DNA of 57,045 nt from Streptomyces niveus (GTDB lineage Bacteria; Actinomycetota; Actinomycetes; Streptomycetales; Streptomycetaceae), in NCBI RefSeq assembly GCF_001723055.1, contig NZ_MDCR01000185.1, positions 1-57,045 on the forward strand, in the 5' to 3' direction. Position 1 is the stretch's first letter; each line of letters starts with the position of its first letter. Under the pieces are notes generated by a model. That model saw only the letters and a list, made by a program, of their open reading frames with translations. It was not told the origin of the DNA and did no database searches. The position numbers and the translations under genes are program-made. This document shows positions 16,611-24,581 of the stretch, one piece after another.

Positions 16611-16729
16611 TTCAAAAACTGTAGGCCCGGAGCGCCGGTCAACCAAAAAGTCGGCGTGAGGTACCGGAATCCGACCCATCAGCGGTGCGCTTTTTGGTCG
16701 ACCGGCGTTTCGCCCCTACAGTTTTTGGA
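16611..16729. promoter_or_regulatory. divergent twin promoters in a 40-bp inverted repeat
   Basis: Arms at 16611-16650 and 16690-16729 match at 34 of 40 positions as an inverted repeat with a 39-base spacer. Each arm reads as an outward promoter: TTGGTC (16694-16699) or TTGGTT, 17 bases, then TACAGT (16717-16722 on the plus strand). One promoter faces the conjugation operon and the other the methyltransferase gene. The surrounding 16520-16851 stretch holds no gene. Identical sequence beyond the -35 and -10 suggests a shared regulator or sigma factor. Confidence 0.6.
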
Positions 16730-16851
16730 TTCCCCTCGCCCCTCTGTCCGCTGCCGCGAGCTTTCGTGTTCGCCGTTGCGACCGGCCGGGATTCCTCTGT
16801 GCGACGGGAAATCCTCACCCTCACCCTCCCCACCCGAATCGGGGTTCCTCT

Positions 16852-17607
16852 TTGCCTTTTTCCCTGCACCAGGGGGACGCGCTGAGCGTCCTCACCACCT
16901 TGCCGGAGGACTGCGTCGACTCCGTGATCACCGACCCGCCGTACAACAGTGGTGGCCGGACGGCGAAGGAGCGCACCTCCCGCTCCGCGAAGCAGAAGTA
17001 CACCTCCGCCGACGCCCAGCACACGCTGCCGGACTTCACCGGCGAGAACATGGACCAGCGCTCCTACGGGTTCTGGCTGACGCAGATCATGACCGAGGCC
17101 CACCGGCTGACGAAGACCGGCGGCACCGCGCTGCTGTTCACCGACTGGCGCCAGCTCCCCACGACGACGGATGCGATCCAGGCGGCCGGCTGGCTGTGGC
17201 GCGGGGTACTGGCCTGGCACAAGCCGCAGGCCAGACCGCAGAAGGGCCGCTTCACGCAGAACTGCGAGTTCATCGTCTGGGCCTCGAAGGGTCCGGTCGA
17301 CGCCGCCCGCAACCCGGTCTACCTGCCCGGCCTCTACAGCGCCTCGCAGCCATCCGGCGCGAAACGGCAGCACATCACGCAGAAGCCCGTCGAGGTGATG
17401 CGCGAGCTGGTGAAGATCTGCCCCGAGAAGGGCACGGTGCTCGACTTCTGCGCCGGCTCGGGCTCCACCGGTGTCGCCGCCCTCCTCGAAGGCCGGGACT
17501 TCATCGGCGTGGAGAAGACCGAGACGTACGCGACCATCGCGGCCGACCGGCTCACCGACACCGTCCGCCAGACCCTCGGCCAGGACGACGTCATCCTGAC
17601 CGCCTGA
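16852..17607 (+). CDS. site-specific DNA methyltransferase (DPPY type), 251 aa
   Basis: TTG start at 16852. Catalytic motif IV DPPYNSGGRT lies near residue 28 and the AdoMet-binding motif FCAGSGSTGVAALLEG near residue 200. That is the beta-class order used by adenine-N6 or cytosine-N4 methyltransferases, and DPPY favours adenine. KPVEVMRELVKICPEKGTVLDFC precedes the AdoMet loop. No restriction gene lies nearby, so it is an orphan enzyme. It may protect the element during transfer or alter gene expression (inference). It is the first gene transcribed from the rightward promoter. Confidence 0.85.
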   Translation: MPFSLHQGDALSVLTTLPEDCVDSVITDPPYNSGGRTAKERTSRSAKQKYTSADAQHTLPDFTGENMDQRSYGFWLTQIMTEAHRLTKTGGTALLFTDWRQLPTTTDAIQAAGWLWRGVLAWHKPQARPQKGRFTQNCEFIVWASKGPVDAARNPVYLPGLYSASQPSGAKRQHITQKPVEVMRELVKICPEKGTVLDFCAGSGSTGVAALLEGRDFIGVEKTETYATIAADRLTDTVRQTLGQDDVILTA

Positions 17608-17694
17608 TATCTCAAGTCCCTTGCCGTGAGGGCGGACTATGCCCCGTTGCTTGGTCGGCGGGCTCTGGCTCCATGGTGTTGTAGCACGGGTTCG

Positions 17695-17711
17695 CCGGTT
17701 GGCCAAGCCGG
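17695..17711. promoter_or_regulatory. 17-bp palindromic operator candidate, copy 1
   Basis: CCGGTTGGCCAAGCCGG is near-palindromic. With flanking bases it recurs at 21323-21339: CGCCGGTTGG before it, TCCGGAC and TTGAA after it, and a TAG eight bases upstream of CGCC in both. It sits ahead of the DUF4913 gene. The 17608-17777 stretch has no gene. Confidence 0.45.
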
Positions 17712-17777
17712 TGTTTATCCGGACCGTTGAAGGCGTGTTCGTCCGATGGCCGTGTCTTCAAGGAGGCCCTTATTTCC

Positions 17778-18455
17778 ATGCCCGAATCCGTATCCGGCCC
17801 CGATGACGGGGAATTGGACCCGGTCCGTATCCCTGACGGTGATCTCGACGGTGTCGAGGCCGGTGTCAGGAAGCTGATGGAGCGCTCCGCGCTCCAGGCC
17901 CGGCAGCTCGAACACCTCGCCTCCGCGCCCTCTCCCGCTCCTGGTGGTGCGTCGCCGTTCGCGGCGTTCGGTCTGCCGGGATTCAACGGGCCGGGCCCGG
18001 CTCCTTCGCCGGAGCCGCGTCCGATTCTGGAGCTGGAGGGCGAGGAGTACGAGGACGAACTCGACGGCCTCGGCGACTGGGTGGACGATTTCCTGCTGCC
18101 CGTCTACGGGGCGGAGGTCACGACGGCGGCCCCGTGGTGCCCGCGGTGGCAGGAGCACGACGGTGTCGTGGCGTGGCTGCACGCCCTGTGGCTCGCCTAC
18201 CAGCAGCACAAGGACCCGGAAGCGGGTCTGGCCGGGATGTTCGTGTGGCACCGCGACTTCCTCACCCACGCCATGGCCGCCGTGCGGGCGCCGGGTGGTC
18301 CGCTGTCGGCGTGCATGACCTCCCCGGACCGGCCCACACACCGTCTGCTGCCCGGCCCGCCGCCCTCGGCCCGCACGCAGGAGAACTCCTCCGCACCGGC
18401 AGCGGAGCGGGAGCCGGAGCGGGAGCCGGATGAACCGTCCGGGCCGGTGTCGTGA
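17778..18455 (+). CDS. DUF4913 domain protein, 225 aa
   Basis: ATG 17778 follows AAGGAGG by 11 bases. The N-terminus is polar with a helix (VEAGVRKLMERSALQARQLEHL). Residues about 85 to 180 are the DUF4913 core: DWVDDFLLPVYG, then WCPRWQEHDGVVAWLHALWLAYQ and WHRDFLTHAMAAVR. The tail is disordered. DUF4913 proteins are common on actinobacterial plasmids and integrative elements; function unknown. It overlaps the RelE-like gene by GTGA. Confidence 0.75.
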   Translation: MPESVSGPDDGELDPVRIPDGDLDGVEAGVRKLMERSALQARQLEHLASAPSPAPGGASPFAAFGLPGFNGPGPAPSPEPRPILELEGEEYEDELDGLGDWVDDFLLPVYGAEVTTAAPWCPRWQEHDGVVAWLHALWLAYQQHKDPEAGLAGMFVWHRDFLTHAMAAVRAPGGPLSACMTSPDRPTHRLLPGPPPSARTQENSSAPAAEREPEREPDEPSGPVS

Positions 18456-18937
18456 GGGCGGGGCAGCAGCCTGCGTACGGGCTGAGTTTCGACCCGCGCG
18501 CCCTGACCGACCTGTTGCAGGCGCCGGGCGACATCCGTGATCTGGCGCTCGCCCAGCTCCAGGACGTCGTCCACGCCGAGCTGTTCGGCCGCAAGCTGAC
18601 CGGGGACCTGTCCGGGTACCGCAAGCTGGCCCTCGACTACCGCAACCAGTGGCGCCTCGTCTACGCCCTGCGCCCCGCACCACCAGCAGGGGCGCACCGT
18701 ATGGAGATTCGTGTGGTGGCTGTCCGGCCGCGCGCCGGGAACGACATCTACGACACCGTTGGGCGTCGTCTGGGGATGGCTCGCCGGCCGCTGAGTGCCC
18801 GTACGCACGCGGCCCGCTCCCGTCCGCCGCAGTTGTTGGCCCGCCGGCCGGTTCCGAAGCCGGGTCCGCCGCCCCACGCAGCCCCCGGCCCTGCTCATCC
18901 CGTCCCATTCCCCACTGTGAAGGGCTCTGCCCGTTGA
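18452..18937 (+). CDS. RelE/ParE-superfamily-like protein, 161 aa
   Basis: Residues about 10 to 105 have the RelE plan: FDPRALTDLLQAPGDIRDLAL helices, then GRKLTGDLSGYRKLALDY, RNQWRLVYAL and IRVVAVRPRAGNDIYDT. A basic, proline-rich tail of about 55 residues follows. No antitoxin-like gene adjoins; the upstream partner is a DUF4913 protein. It may be a toxin paired with a non-standard partner or a non-toxic RNA-binding relative. GTG 18452 overlaps the previous stop; its own stop overlaps the next start as TTGA. Confidence 0.65.
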   Translation: MRAGQQPAYGLSFDPRALTDLLQAPGDIRDLALAQLQDVVHAELFGRKLTGDLSGYRKLALDYRNQWRLVYALRPAPPAGAHRMEIRVVAVRPRAGNDIYDTVGRRLGMARRPLSARTHAARSRPPQLLARRPVPKPGPPPHAAPGPAHPVPFPTVKGSAR

Positions 18938-19611
18938 CGACCTATCCCTCCCTGCTCGACTCCCTCGCTAGCGCCCTGAACCAGGACCCGGTGGTGCGGG
19001 AAGTCCCGCACCATCGGGCCCTGCTGGATGCCCACGCGGAGGTCCAGCGGCTTGACCAGCGGCTCCTCGCACGGGCGAACCGTCCCCGCAACGGTGATGG
19101 TGGGTTGCTGGAATCGCTGATCGACCTGCTGGTGGAGCGTCTGGCCGCCGGTATCGAGCTCAGCCGGCTGCTCTCCACCACGGCATGCTGCCAGCCGGAC
19201 ACCGGCGCCGAAGGCGCCGGTACGCGGGGCGACTTCTGCGCTTGGGGCCAAAGCTCCGACGAGCATGACGGTGATGGCGGAGCCGACGACTCCGGGGCGG
19301 AGGACGGCTTCTCGTCCTGCCCCGAGGATCCTCCCGGTCTTCGGTGCGTGGTCCGTGCCGCGCTGCATGTCTTTGACGTCGTCGGGGCCCCGGAGACGAT
19401 GGCGTCGTGGGACCTTGTGGACTGCCTGAAGGATCTTCCCGGGCTGGCTGAGGAGCGTTGGCCGTACGCCGAGTTGACGCAGTCCCGGCTCGCCCAGCTC
19501 ATGGCCCCCTTCGGTGTCTTCACCCGCAAGGTCTCCGACTTCGACGGGCGCCGCCCGAGGTCCTACCGGCGGCAGGACCTGCTGGCCGCGGTGCCGCACA
19601 ACGTGCGCTGA
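18934..19611 (+). CDS. DUF3631-like C-terminal domain protein, 225 aa
   Basis: TTG 18934 overlaps the previous stop. The N-terminal half has a helix pair (HRALLDAHAEVQRLDQRLLA and LIDLLVERLAAGIELSRLL). An acidic Gly/Asp linker follows. The C-terminal 90 residues (LRCVVRAALHVFDVVGA, WDLVDCLKDLP, LTQSRLAQLMAPFGVFTRKV, then RSYRRQDLLAAV) resemble the DUF3631 winged tail found on primase/helicase-like proteins of plasmids. The ATPase part is absent, so this is a DNA-binding fragment rather than a helicase. Confidence 0.6.
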   Translation: MTTYPSLLDSLASALNQDPVVREVPHHRALLDAHAEVQRLDQRLLARANRPRNGDGGLLESLIDLLVERLAAGIELSRLLSTTACCQPDTGAEGAGTRGDFCAWGQSSDEHDGDGGADDSGAEDGFSSCPEDPPGLRCVVRAALHVFDVVGAPETMASWDLVDCLKDLPGLAEERWPYAELTQSRLAQLMAPFGVFTRKVSDFDGRRPRSYRRQDLLAAVPHNVR

Positions 19612-19797
19612 CCTGCCCTCGTGCACGGTCACCCGCCGGGTCAGGGAATCACCTTGTGGCTTCGAAGGACTCTGCCGGCGGGCGCCGCCTGATGCGGCTG
19701 GGCCGCACGCAGGCCCTCCGCCGGGTCTTCTTGCTTCTCTCCTGGACCGGCGGACGTCATCCCCCTCCATCCCTTTCCGCCTCTACGGAGTCTTCTC

Positions 19798-20487
19798 TTG
19801 TCCTCTCGCCCGCCGGAGGCGCCGTTGAAGGCGCTCACTGATCTGGACCACCGCATCGAGGCGGCGGTGGGCCGTAGCGTCGACACCTTGTGGGAGCAGT
19901 GCGACCGCGGTCTTCTCGACGAGTCGCACACCCGCCTGGTCGAAGCGCACCGTGCCCTGGTGCAAGCGGTGACCGGTGTGACGTTCTACCGCACGCTGCT
20001 GGGCCGTCTGGCCGGCGGGGAGTTCCCCGTCGACCAGGCCCTGTTCGACCGCATAGACCGTACGGTCGGCCAGTTGGAGGAAGCGGCCGGTACCCGCGAC
20101 GAACGCCAGAAGGCGACAGTGGCGGTGCTGGAGCGCGTAGAGGCCGACGCCCCCCGCGCGAACCCGGCAGGCGTGGAGTTGTCCGCGCCGGACTTCGCCG
20201 CCCTGCTGGCCATCGCCCGCGGCGCCCACCTCCGCCGACACCTGCTCACCAACCAGCTGTCGGTCGTCACCGCGTCCGGGACCCGTATCCCGCCGTCCGT
20301 CCTCGGCAGGCTGGAGAAGAACGGGCTCGTCGAGCGCGACACCGCACATCCCGCCATTGCAGGCCAGCGGGTCACGCTCACCGACGCCGGACGCACCACT
20401 CTGACCGGCCGCCGGCCCGAGGGCGCCGCGGCGACGCGGCCCCCACCGAGGGCCGGAGCGTGGCCCGCTCCGCGCGCCCGCAACTGA
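19798..20487 (+). CDS. putative winged-helix protein, 229 aa
   Basis: TTG 19798 follows GGAG by six bases. The first 120 residues are helical (LDHRIEAAVGRSVDTLWEQ and FDRIDRTVGQLEEAAGTRDE). Residues about 125 to 205 look like a MarR/PadR-style winged helix: FAALLAIARGAHLRRHLLT, then SVLGRLEKNGLVERD and RVTLTDAGRTTLTG. Probably a DNA-binding protein of the element. The 186 bases before it hold no gene. Confidence 0.55.
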   Translation: MSSRPPEAPLKALTDLDHRIEAAVGRSVDTLWEQCDRGLLDESHTRLVEAHRALVQAVTGVTFYRTLLGRLAGGEFPVDQALFDRIDRTVGQLEEAAGTRDERQKATVAVLERVEADAPRANPAGVELSAPDFAALLAIARGAHLRRHLLTNQLSVVTASGTRIPPSVLGRLEKNGLVERDTAHPAIAGQRVTLTDAGRTTLTGRRPEGAAATRPPPRAGAWPAPRARN

Positions 20488-20523
20488 ACACCCGGCCCGA
20501 GTACGGGCCGGGCGAAAGGCTGC

Positions 20524-21279
20524 ATGACCATCTCCGCTGATTTTCCTGAAGAGGGCCGGCGGGGTCGCCGTCCTGAACTCGACCTCCGTCTTGACGGATT
20601 CGTCGCCGCCCGTGGGAGGGCCGAAGCGTTCTCTCGCCAGGTCGGACCCCTTGAGCTGGATCTGATTCCGCTCGCCGAGCATCACACCTCCGACGGCGTA
20701 CACAGCTTCTATGTGCTGCACGACGCCGCAGCCACCTGGGGTATTCCAGGTGAGCCCCAGTGTGTCGGTCTTCACCTGCACCGGGACACGCACAGGCGGA
20801 CGTTCGACTTCGAGAAGGCGACTCTCCCGCTGGCCGCGATGGTGCAGTCCTGGCTCATCCACCGTGGCTGTCCGCCGGACGCCATCGGACTGAACCCAGA
20901 GCTGGGGCCACCGCCGGCCGATGAGGCGACGCGTGCTCTGGAGGCGCGGCTCATGGGCGACGGGGACCACTTCGCCTGCGGGTACTCCTATACGCGCGAC
21001 GACCCTGGCGACCCGGTCACCGTGGTCGCCCTGCGCGCCCTTGACGAGCGCGCACCGTCGCCGTTCCGTGTCGTGGTCGAAGAGGTCGACTTCGAGGCGT
21101 GGACCCACACCCTGCGTGAGGGCGGTTTCGACACGGTCGAAGACGCCCTCGCATGGTGCGAGGACCGGCTCGGCGGCAGCGCCGGCCCTCTGCCGCCCGT
21201 CGCTCCGGCTGCGTTTTCCGCCCGCCGCCCCCGGATGCCGAAGGCGCCTTTCCCGCGCCCGCCCGGCCGCTCCCGCTGA
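20524..21279 (+). CDS. hypothetical protein, 251 aa
   Basis: ATG 20524, preceded by GAAAGG. Mixed alpha/beta with FVAARGRAEAFSRQVGPLELD, VHSFYVLHDAAATWG and two acidic-aromatic segments (FDFEKATLPLAAMVQSWL; VVVEEVDFEAWTHTLREGGF). The last 40 residues are Pro/Arg-rich. I do not recognise the family. It is not closely like the DUF317 proteins further right. Confidence 0.6.
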   Translation: MTISADFPEEGRRGRRPELDLRLDGFVAARGRAEAFSRQVGPLELDLIPLAEHHTSDGVHSFYVLHDAAATWGIPGEPQCVGLHLHRDTHRRTFDFEKATLPLAAMVQSWLIHRGCPPDAIGLNPELGPPPADEATRALEARLMGDGDHFACGYSYTRDDPGDPVTVVALRALDERAPSPFRVVVEEVDFEAWTHTLREGGFDTVEDALAWCEDRLGGSAGPLPPVAPAAFSARRPRMPKAPFPRPPGRSR

Positions 21280-21322
21280 ACACCTGAATCCGGTCGGCGC
21301 GGCGAAACATAGCCGACGATCG

Positions 21323-21339
21323 CCGGTTGGGCAAACCGG
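21323..21339. promoter_or_regulatory. 17-bp palindromic operator candidate, copy 2
   Basis: CCGGTTGGGCAAACCGG has arms CCGGTT/AACCGG around five bases. Flanks match the copy at 17695-17711, including TAG eight bases ahead of CGCC and TCCGGAC downstream. It precedes the secreted SH3 gene, suggesting both genes answer to one regulator. Confidence 0.45.
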
Positions 21340-21431
21340 CCATTCTCCGGACTCTTGAACAGCCGCCGGGACACCAGTCACGGCCACTTACCACTCCCTT
21401 TCCCTTTTCCTGCACGGAGGCTCTTTTCCGC

Positions 21432-21779
21432 ATGCGCTCAACCCGAATTGTCATACCCGTGACGCTGCTTGGCGTACTCGCTCTGCCGGCGACCGCGGCA
21501 TCCGCGGCGACAGCCGCCCCGGTGTCCGCGCCGGTCACCGCCGTGGCGGAGCGGCCGTGTGAGCGGCCCGGTCCGTGGGTCATCGGCACCAAGGCGGTCA
21601 CGATCCGCTCGAAGGCGACGACCAAGTCCACCGCCGTCGGCGTGCTCTACAAGGGCCACAAGTTCACCGTTCACAAGACGAGTGGGAACTGGCACTACAT
21701 CACCGACCGGACGACCGGCGTCAAGGGCTGGGTGTCCGGCACCTACGTCTACCGCGACGTCCGCATTTGCCTCGACTGA
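21432..21779 (+). CDS. secreted SH3-domain protein, 115 aa
   Basis: ATG 21432 follows ACGGAGG. A Sec signal peptide spans residues 1 to about 30 (IVIPVTLLGVLALPATAASA). The mature part is one bacterial SH3 domain: AVTIRSKATTKSTAVGVLYKG, then FTVHKTSGNWHYITDR and VKGWVSGTYVYRD. Two cysteines (ERPCERP near residue 43, ICLD at the end) could form a disulfide. Likely cell-wall associated. It is the first gene behind operator copy 2. Confidence 0.8.
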   Translation: MRSTRIVIPVTLLGVLALPATAASAATAAPVSAPVTAVAERPCERPGPWVIGTKAVTIRSKATTKSTAVGVLYKGHKFTVHKTSGNWHYITDRTTGVKGWVSGTYVYRDVRICLD

Positions 21780-21851
21780 CCCACCTTCCTTAAGTCCGGC
21801 GCCCGGTCTGCGCGCCGGCGTGGATTTCCATCTGGGTGAAAGGAATTCGCA

Positions 21852-22301
21852 GTGAACGACGGCAGCGACGACGTTCTCGGTGTCATCACCGAGCAGATCG
21901 AAACCCGCTTCGGTGTGAGCTTCACGGCTCTGCGCGGGGCAGTTGAGAAGTCCCCGGACGCCAACCCGCAGGCGGCGCAACTCGTGTACTGGCACGGCAT
22001 GCTCAGCCAGGCCCAGACCGCTCTTGAGCGGGCGGAGGATGACCTCCTCGCCGTCCTCGACACCGAACCGGGCCCGCTCGGCGACCCGGTGCTGGATCTC
22101 GCCCAGCGTGTGAACTCGGCCGTCGCCGTGCGCGACGGACGGGCCCTGATCGTCACCCACCTCCTCGAACCCCACACCACCGTCGTACGGGGCACCGGTA
22201 CTTCTGCCGCTCGGCGGCGCGGGCCGGCGCTGCGCACCTCACAGCCCGCGTCCGTGTCCGTCCCGGCAGCACCGGTGCCGGCGAAGGGGGTCGGGCTGTG
22301 A
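21852..22301 (+). CDS. small helical protein, paralogue 1 of 3, 149 aa
   Basis: GTG 21852 follows GAAAGGA. Pattern: ITEQIETRFGVSFTALRGAVE, then LVYWHGMLSQAQTALERAEDDLL, then LDLAQRVNSAVAVRDGRALIVTHLL and a disordered tail. The next two genes share the order (R-F/YGAP-L opening, AL/LAxE helix, AV-VRD near the end). Likely coiled-coil adaptor proteins; function unknown. Confidence 0.6.
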   Translation: MNDGSDDVLGVITEQIETRFGVSFTALRGAVEKSPDANPQAAQLVYWHGMLSQAQTALERAEDDLLAVLDTEPGPLGDPVLDLAQRVNSAVAVRDGRALIVTHLLEPHTTVVRGTGTSAARRRGPALRTSQPASVSVPAAPVPAKGVGL

Positions 22302-22750
22302 GTACGAGGGCGAAGCCCAGCAGTCAGGACGGCCGTCTCGCCGAGATATTCGGCGCGCCGGTCGCCGAGTTGTACGAGAGGGCCGCTGTCACCCCGGGGG
22401 CCGCGGCGCTGGCGCGGGCGCTGGAGCTGAGGTCGTTCCTCGCGCTGGCCGAAGAACAGGTCGCCCGGGTGCGCGACCGTGTGCACGAGGCCATGGCCCC
22501 GGGCCGTGCCATGGGCGGACTGTCCGCGGGCGACCTGCGGTTCGACGCGCAGTGGCTGGCCGCCGCGCTCGATGCACGCGACGGCTACTTCACCGCGCTC
22601 GGTGAGCTGCTGCGCACCATGCCCGCGCAGTCCGATGAGCGCTCGTCCCGTCCGGTGGAGTTCGCTCAGCCGCAGATCACCACCACCTTGCCCCCTACGG
22701 CCGTCCCGGCATCACCGCGTGCTGGGGCAGCCCCAGGGCCCCGACCGTGA
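22298..22750 (+). CDS. small helical protein, paralogue 2 of 3, 150 aa
   Basis: GTG 22298 overlaps the previous stop (GTGA). RLAEIFGAPVAELYERAA, LRSFLALAEEQVARVRDRV and FDAQWLAAALDARDGYFTAL align with its neighbours on both sides, and a proline-rich tail follows. Tandem duplication inside one operon is evident. No known motif. Confidence 0.6.
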   Translation: MSTRAKPSSQDGRLAEIFGAPVAELYERAAVTPGAAALARALELRSFLALAEEQVARVRDRVHEAMAPGRAMGGLSAGDLRFDAQWLAAALDARDGYFTALGELLRTMPAQSDERSSRPVEFAQPQITTTLPPTAVPASPRAGAAPGPRP

Positions 22751-22760
22751 AAGCCCTCGA

Positions 22761-23183
22761 TTGCCCGACCACACGTCCACCGAGATAGCGGGGCGGATCG
22801 AGGACCTGTACGGCGCCCCGCTCACCGACCTCCAAGCTCACGCCCAGGTTCAGCCTCCTGGGATGCTCGCCGCTCTGCTCGGCATGCACCGCGAACTCGC
22901 CCTCGCCGAGCGGACCATCGCCTTCCACCGTGACCGTCTAGCCCGGCTCGTCCACCCGGAACGGCAGTTGGGCGGGCACGAGGTGTCGCACGTTCTCGAC
23001 TGCGCCCGCCGGCTTGCCGAAGCGGTCGCCGTCCGCGACGCCCACGGCAGGGCGACGGCCGACGTACTGCAGAGCCTGCATCGCGTGCCCGCCCCGCAGG
23101 GTCAGGCCCCCGCCCACGAACAGGCCGTGACTCCTCCACCTGCTGTTCCCGTTCCGGCTGCTCCCTCCGCCCCATCGCGCTGA
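22761..23183 (+). CDS. small helical protein, paralogue 3 of 3, 140 aa
   Basis: TTG 22761, 11 bases after the previous stop, is the only reasonable start. RIEDLYGAPLTDLQAHAQV, HRELALAERTIAFHRDRLARL and VLDCARRLAEAVAVRDAHG match the two preceding genes. The start codon is weakly supported by its ribosome binding site. Confidence 0.55.
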   Translation: MPDHTSTEIAGRIEDLYGAPLTDLQAHAQVQPPGMLAALLGMHRELALAERTIAFHRDRLARLVHPERQLGGHEVSHVLDCARRLAEAVAVRDAHGRATADVLQSLHRVPAPQGQAPAHEQAVTPPPAVPVPAAPSAPSR

Positions 23184-23208
23184 AGCGCCCCATTCCCAGG
23201 AGTTCCCT

Positions 23209-24057
23209 TTGGCCACCACCGCCCTGCCACCGACCGTTGACGCGGATGTCGCCCGGGTCACCGAAACCCTCGGCATGATCACCCCCCGGTGGAACGTGCG
23301 CGTCCTGCTCGCGCTGCGCGCCGAGCCCCTGCGCTATACCGAGTTGACGGACAAGATGACGTGGCTGCGCGGCGGCCAGCTCCACCCCCGGCTCCGGGCG
23401 CTTGGCGACGCGGGTCTCGTCGGGCGCACCGAGCACTCCGTCCACCACGTCACCTACCACCTCACCGGGCGCGGCACCGCGCTGCTGCCCGTGCTGCCGG
23501 TGATCGCGACCTGGGCTGAGGAGTTCCTGGAGAAACCGGCGGGGCCCGTTTCGACGGTGCGGAACGTCGAGGACGCCCTCACCCTGCTCACCCGGCGGCA
23601 CGCCGCGCCGATCTTGTGGGTGCTGAAGACCCGCCGCGAGGCGAGTGCCCGGTATCTGGCGGACACCGTCATGCCCGACGGCTACTGGACCAACGTCTAC
23701 CCGCCGCTGCGGCAGCTCGTCGACGACGGCCTGGTGGACACCGCCGGCAGCGGGCGCCCGTACCGGCTGACGGCGTCCGGGCACGGTCTGGGAATGGTGT
23801 TCGGCGTGCTGTCCGCGTGGGCCGCCGGACGGCCCCTCACCCACGCCTCCCGGCATCCCGTCTGGGGAACACCGGACACCAACACCCCCACGGAGCCAGG
23901 GACGTGGGTCAGCCGCCAGTCCAGGCTGCCGGCCCCGCCGCTGCGCCCGGCTCTGGAGACCGGGACACCACGGTCCGACTTGTCCTCCGGCCTGTTCTCC
24001 CACGCTGCCCCGGCCGACCCGAAGCCGGCTCTGGCGGCGGGAGGCCCGCGTCGATGA
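23209..24057 (+). CDS. tandem HxlR-type winged-helix regulator, 282 aa
   Basis: TTG 23209 follows AGGAG. Two HxlR-like winged-helix domains lie in one chain. The first, residues about 15 to 100, has ITPRWNVRVLLALRAEPLRY, ELTDKM and LHPRLRALGDAGLVGR. The second, about 120 to 205, has LLTRRHAAPILWVLK, YPPLRQLVDDGLVDT and PYRLTASGHGLGMV. The remainder is disordered. HxlR proteins usually work as dimers of one domain, so a fused pair may act as a monomer. It is coupled to another winged-helix gene by ATGA. Confidence 0.75.
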   Translation: MATTALPPTVDADVARVTETLGMITPRWNVRVLLALRAEPLRYTELTDKMTWLRGGQLHPRLRALGDAGLVGRTEHSVHHVTYHLTGRGTALLPVLPVIATWAEEFLEKPAGPVSTVRNVEDALTLLTRRHAAPILWVLKTRREASARYLADTVMPDGYWTNVYPPLRQLVDDGLVDTAGSGRPYRLTASGHGLGMVFGVLSAWAAGRPLTHASRHPVWGTPDTNTPTEPGTWVSRQSRLPAPPLRPALETGTPRSDLSSGLFSHAAPADPKPALAAGGPRR

Positions 24058-24581
24058 AGACACCGCCGCTCACTGACATACGCCGAGCCGTCACGGCGTT
24101 GTCCGAACCCGCGTTGATCCGTCTGATCACCGAGATCGACGACAACGGTCCCGTACCGCCTCGGAGTTCGGGCCGTATCTTCCCGGACTTTGCCCCGCAC
24201 CGGATCCGGCACGCCACCGAACGGGCGCACGCCCTCGGTCTGGTTCACGCCAGGGTGGGCGGCGGGCTCGGGCTCACCGAGTCCGGCGTCCTCCTGGCCG
24301 AGGTGTACGACGTGACCGCCCGCTGGGCCAGACGGCACGCCTACCCGGCCCCCACAGGGGACTTCACCGGCCGTATCCGCCACACCTTCGCTCTGCTGGC
24401 CGAACCACGGGTCCACGCCGCTCTCACCAACGGTGAACCGTCCTCGCTGCGTACGAACGCCGGCACACCGGAGTCGGAGGTGGTCGAGCCCGGACTGGCC
24501 GGGCCGTGGCGGCTGCTGATGCAGTGGATTCCGGCCAACCCACGGGCGGCGGGGTTCGCGGCGGGCGAGCTTGCCGCGTGA
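24054..24581 (+). CDS. winged-helix-like protein, 175 aa
   Basis: ATG 24054 overlaps the HxlR stop. Segments LIRLITEIDDNGPVPP, RIRHATERAHALGLVHARVGG and GLGLTESGVLLAEVYDVTARW form a probable winged helix similar in plan to half of the preceding protein. The C-terminus is helical (IRHTFALLAEPRVHAAL). Its own stop overlaps the MFS start (GTGA), so regulator and transporter are co-translated. Confidence 0.6.
   Translation: MKTPPLTDIRRAVTALSEPALIRLITEIDDNGPVPPRSSGRIFPDFAPHRIRHATERAHALGLVHARVGGGLGLTESGVLLAEVYDVTARWARRHAYPAPTGDFTGRIRHTFALLAEPRVHAALTNGEPSSLRTNAGTPESEVVEPGLAGPWRLLMQWIPANPRAAGFAAGELAA

Noticed and set aside
17612..18908. Minus-strand frames opposite the DUF4913 and RelE-like genes
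   Set aside because: They are shadows of recognised plus-strand genes with strong starts and overlaps.
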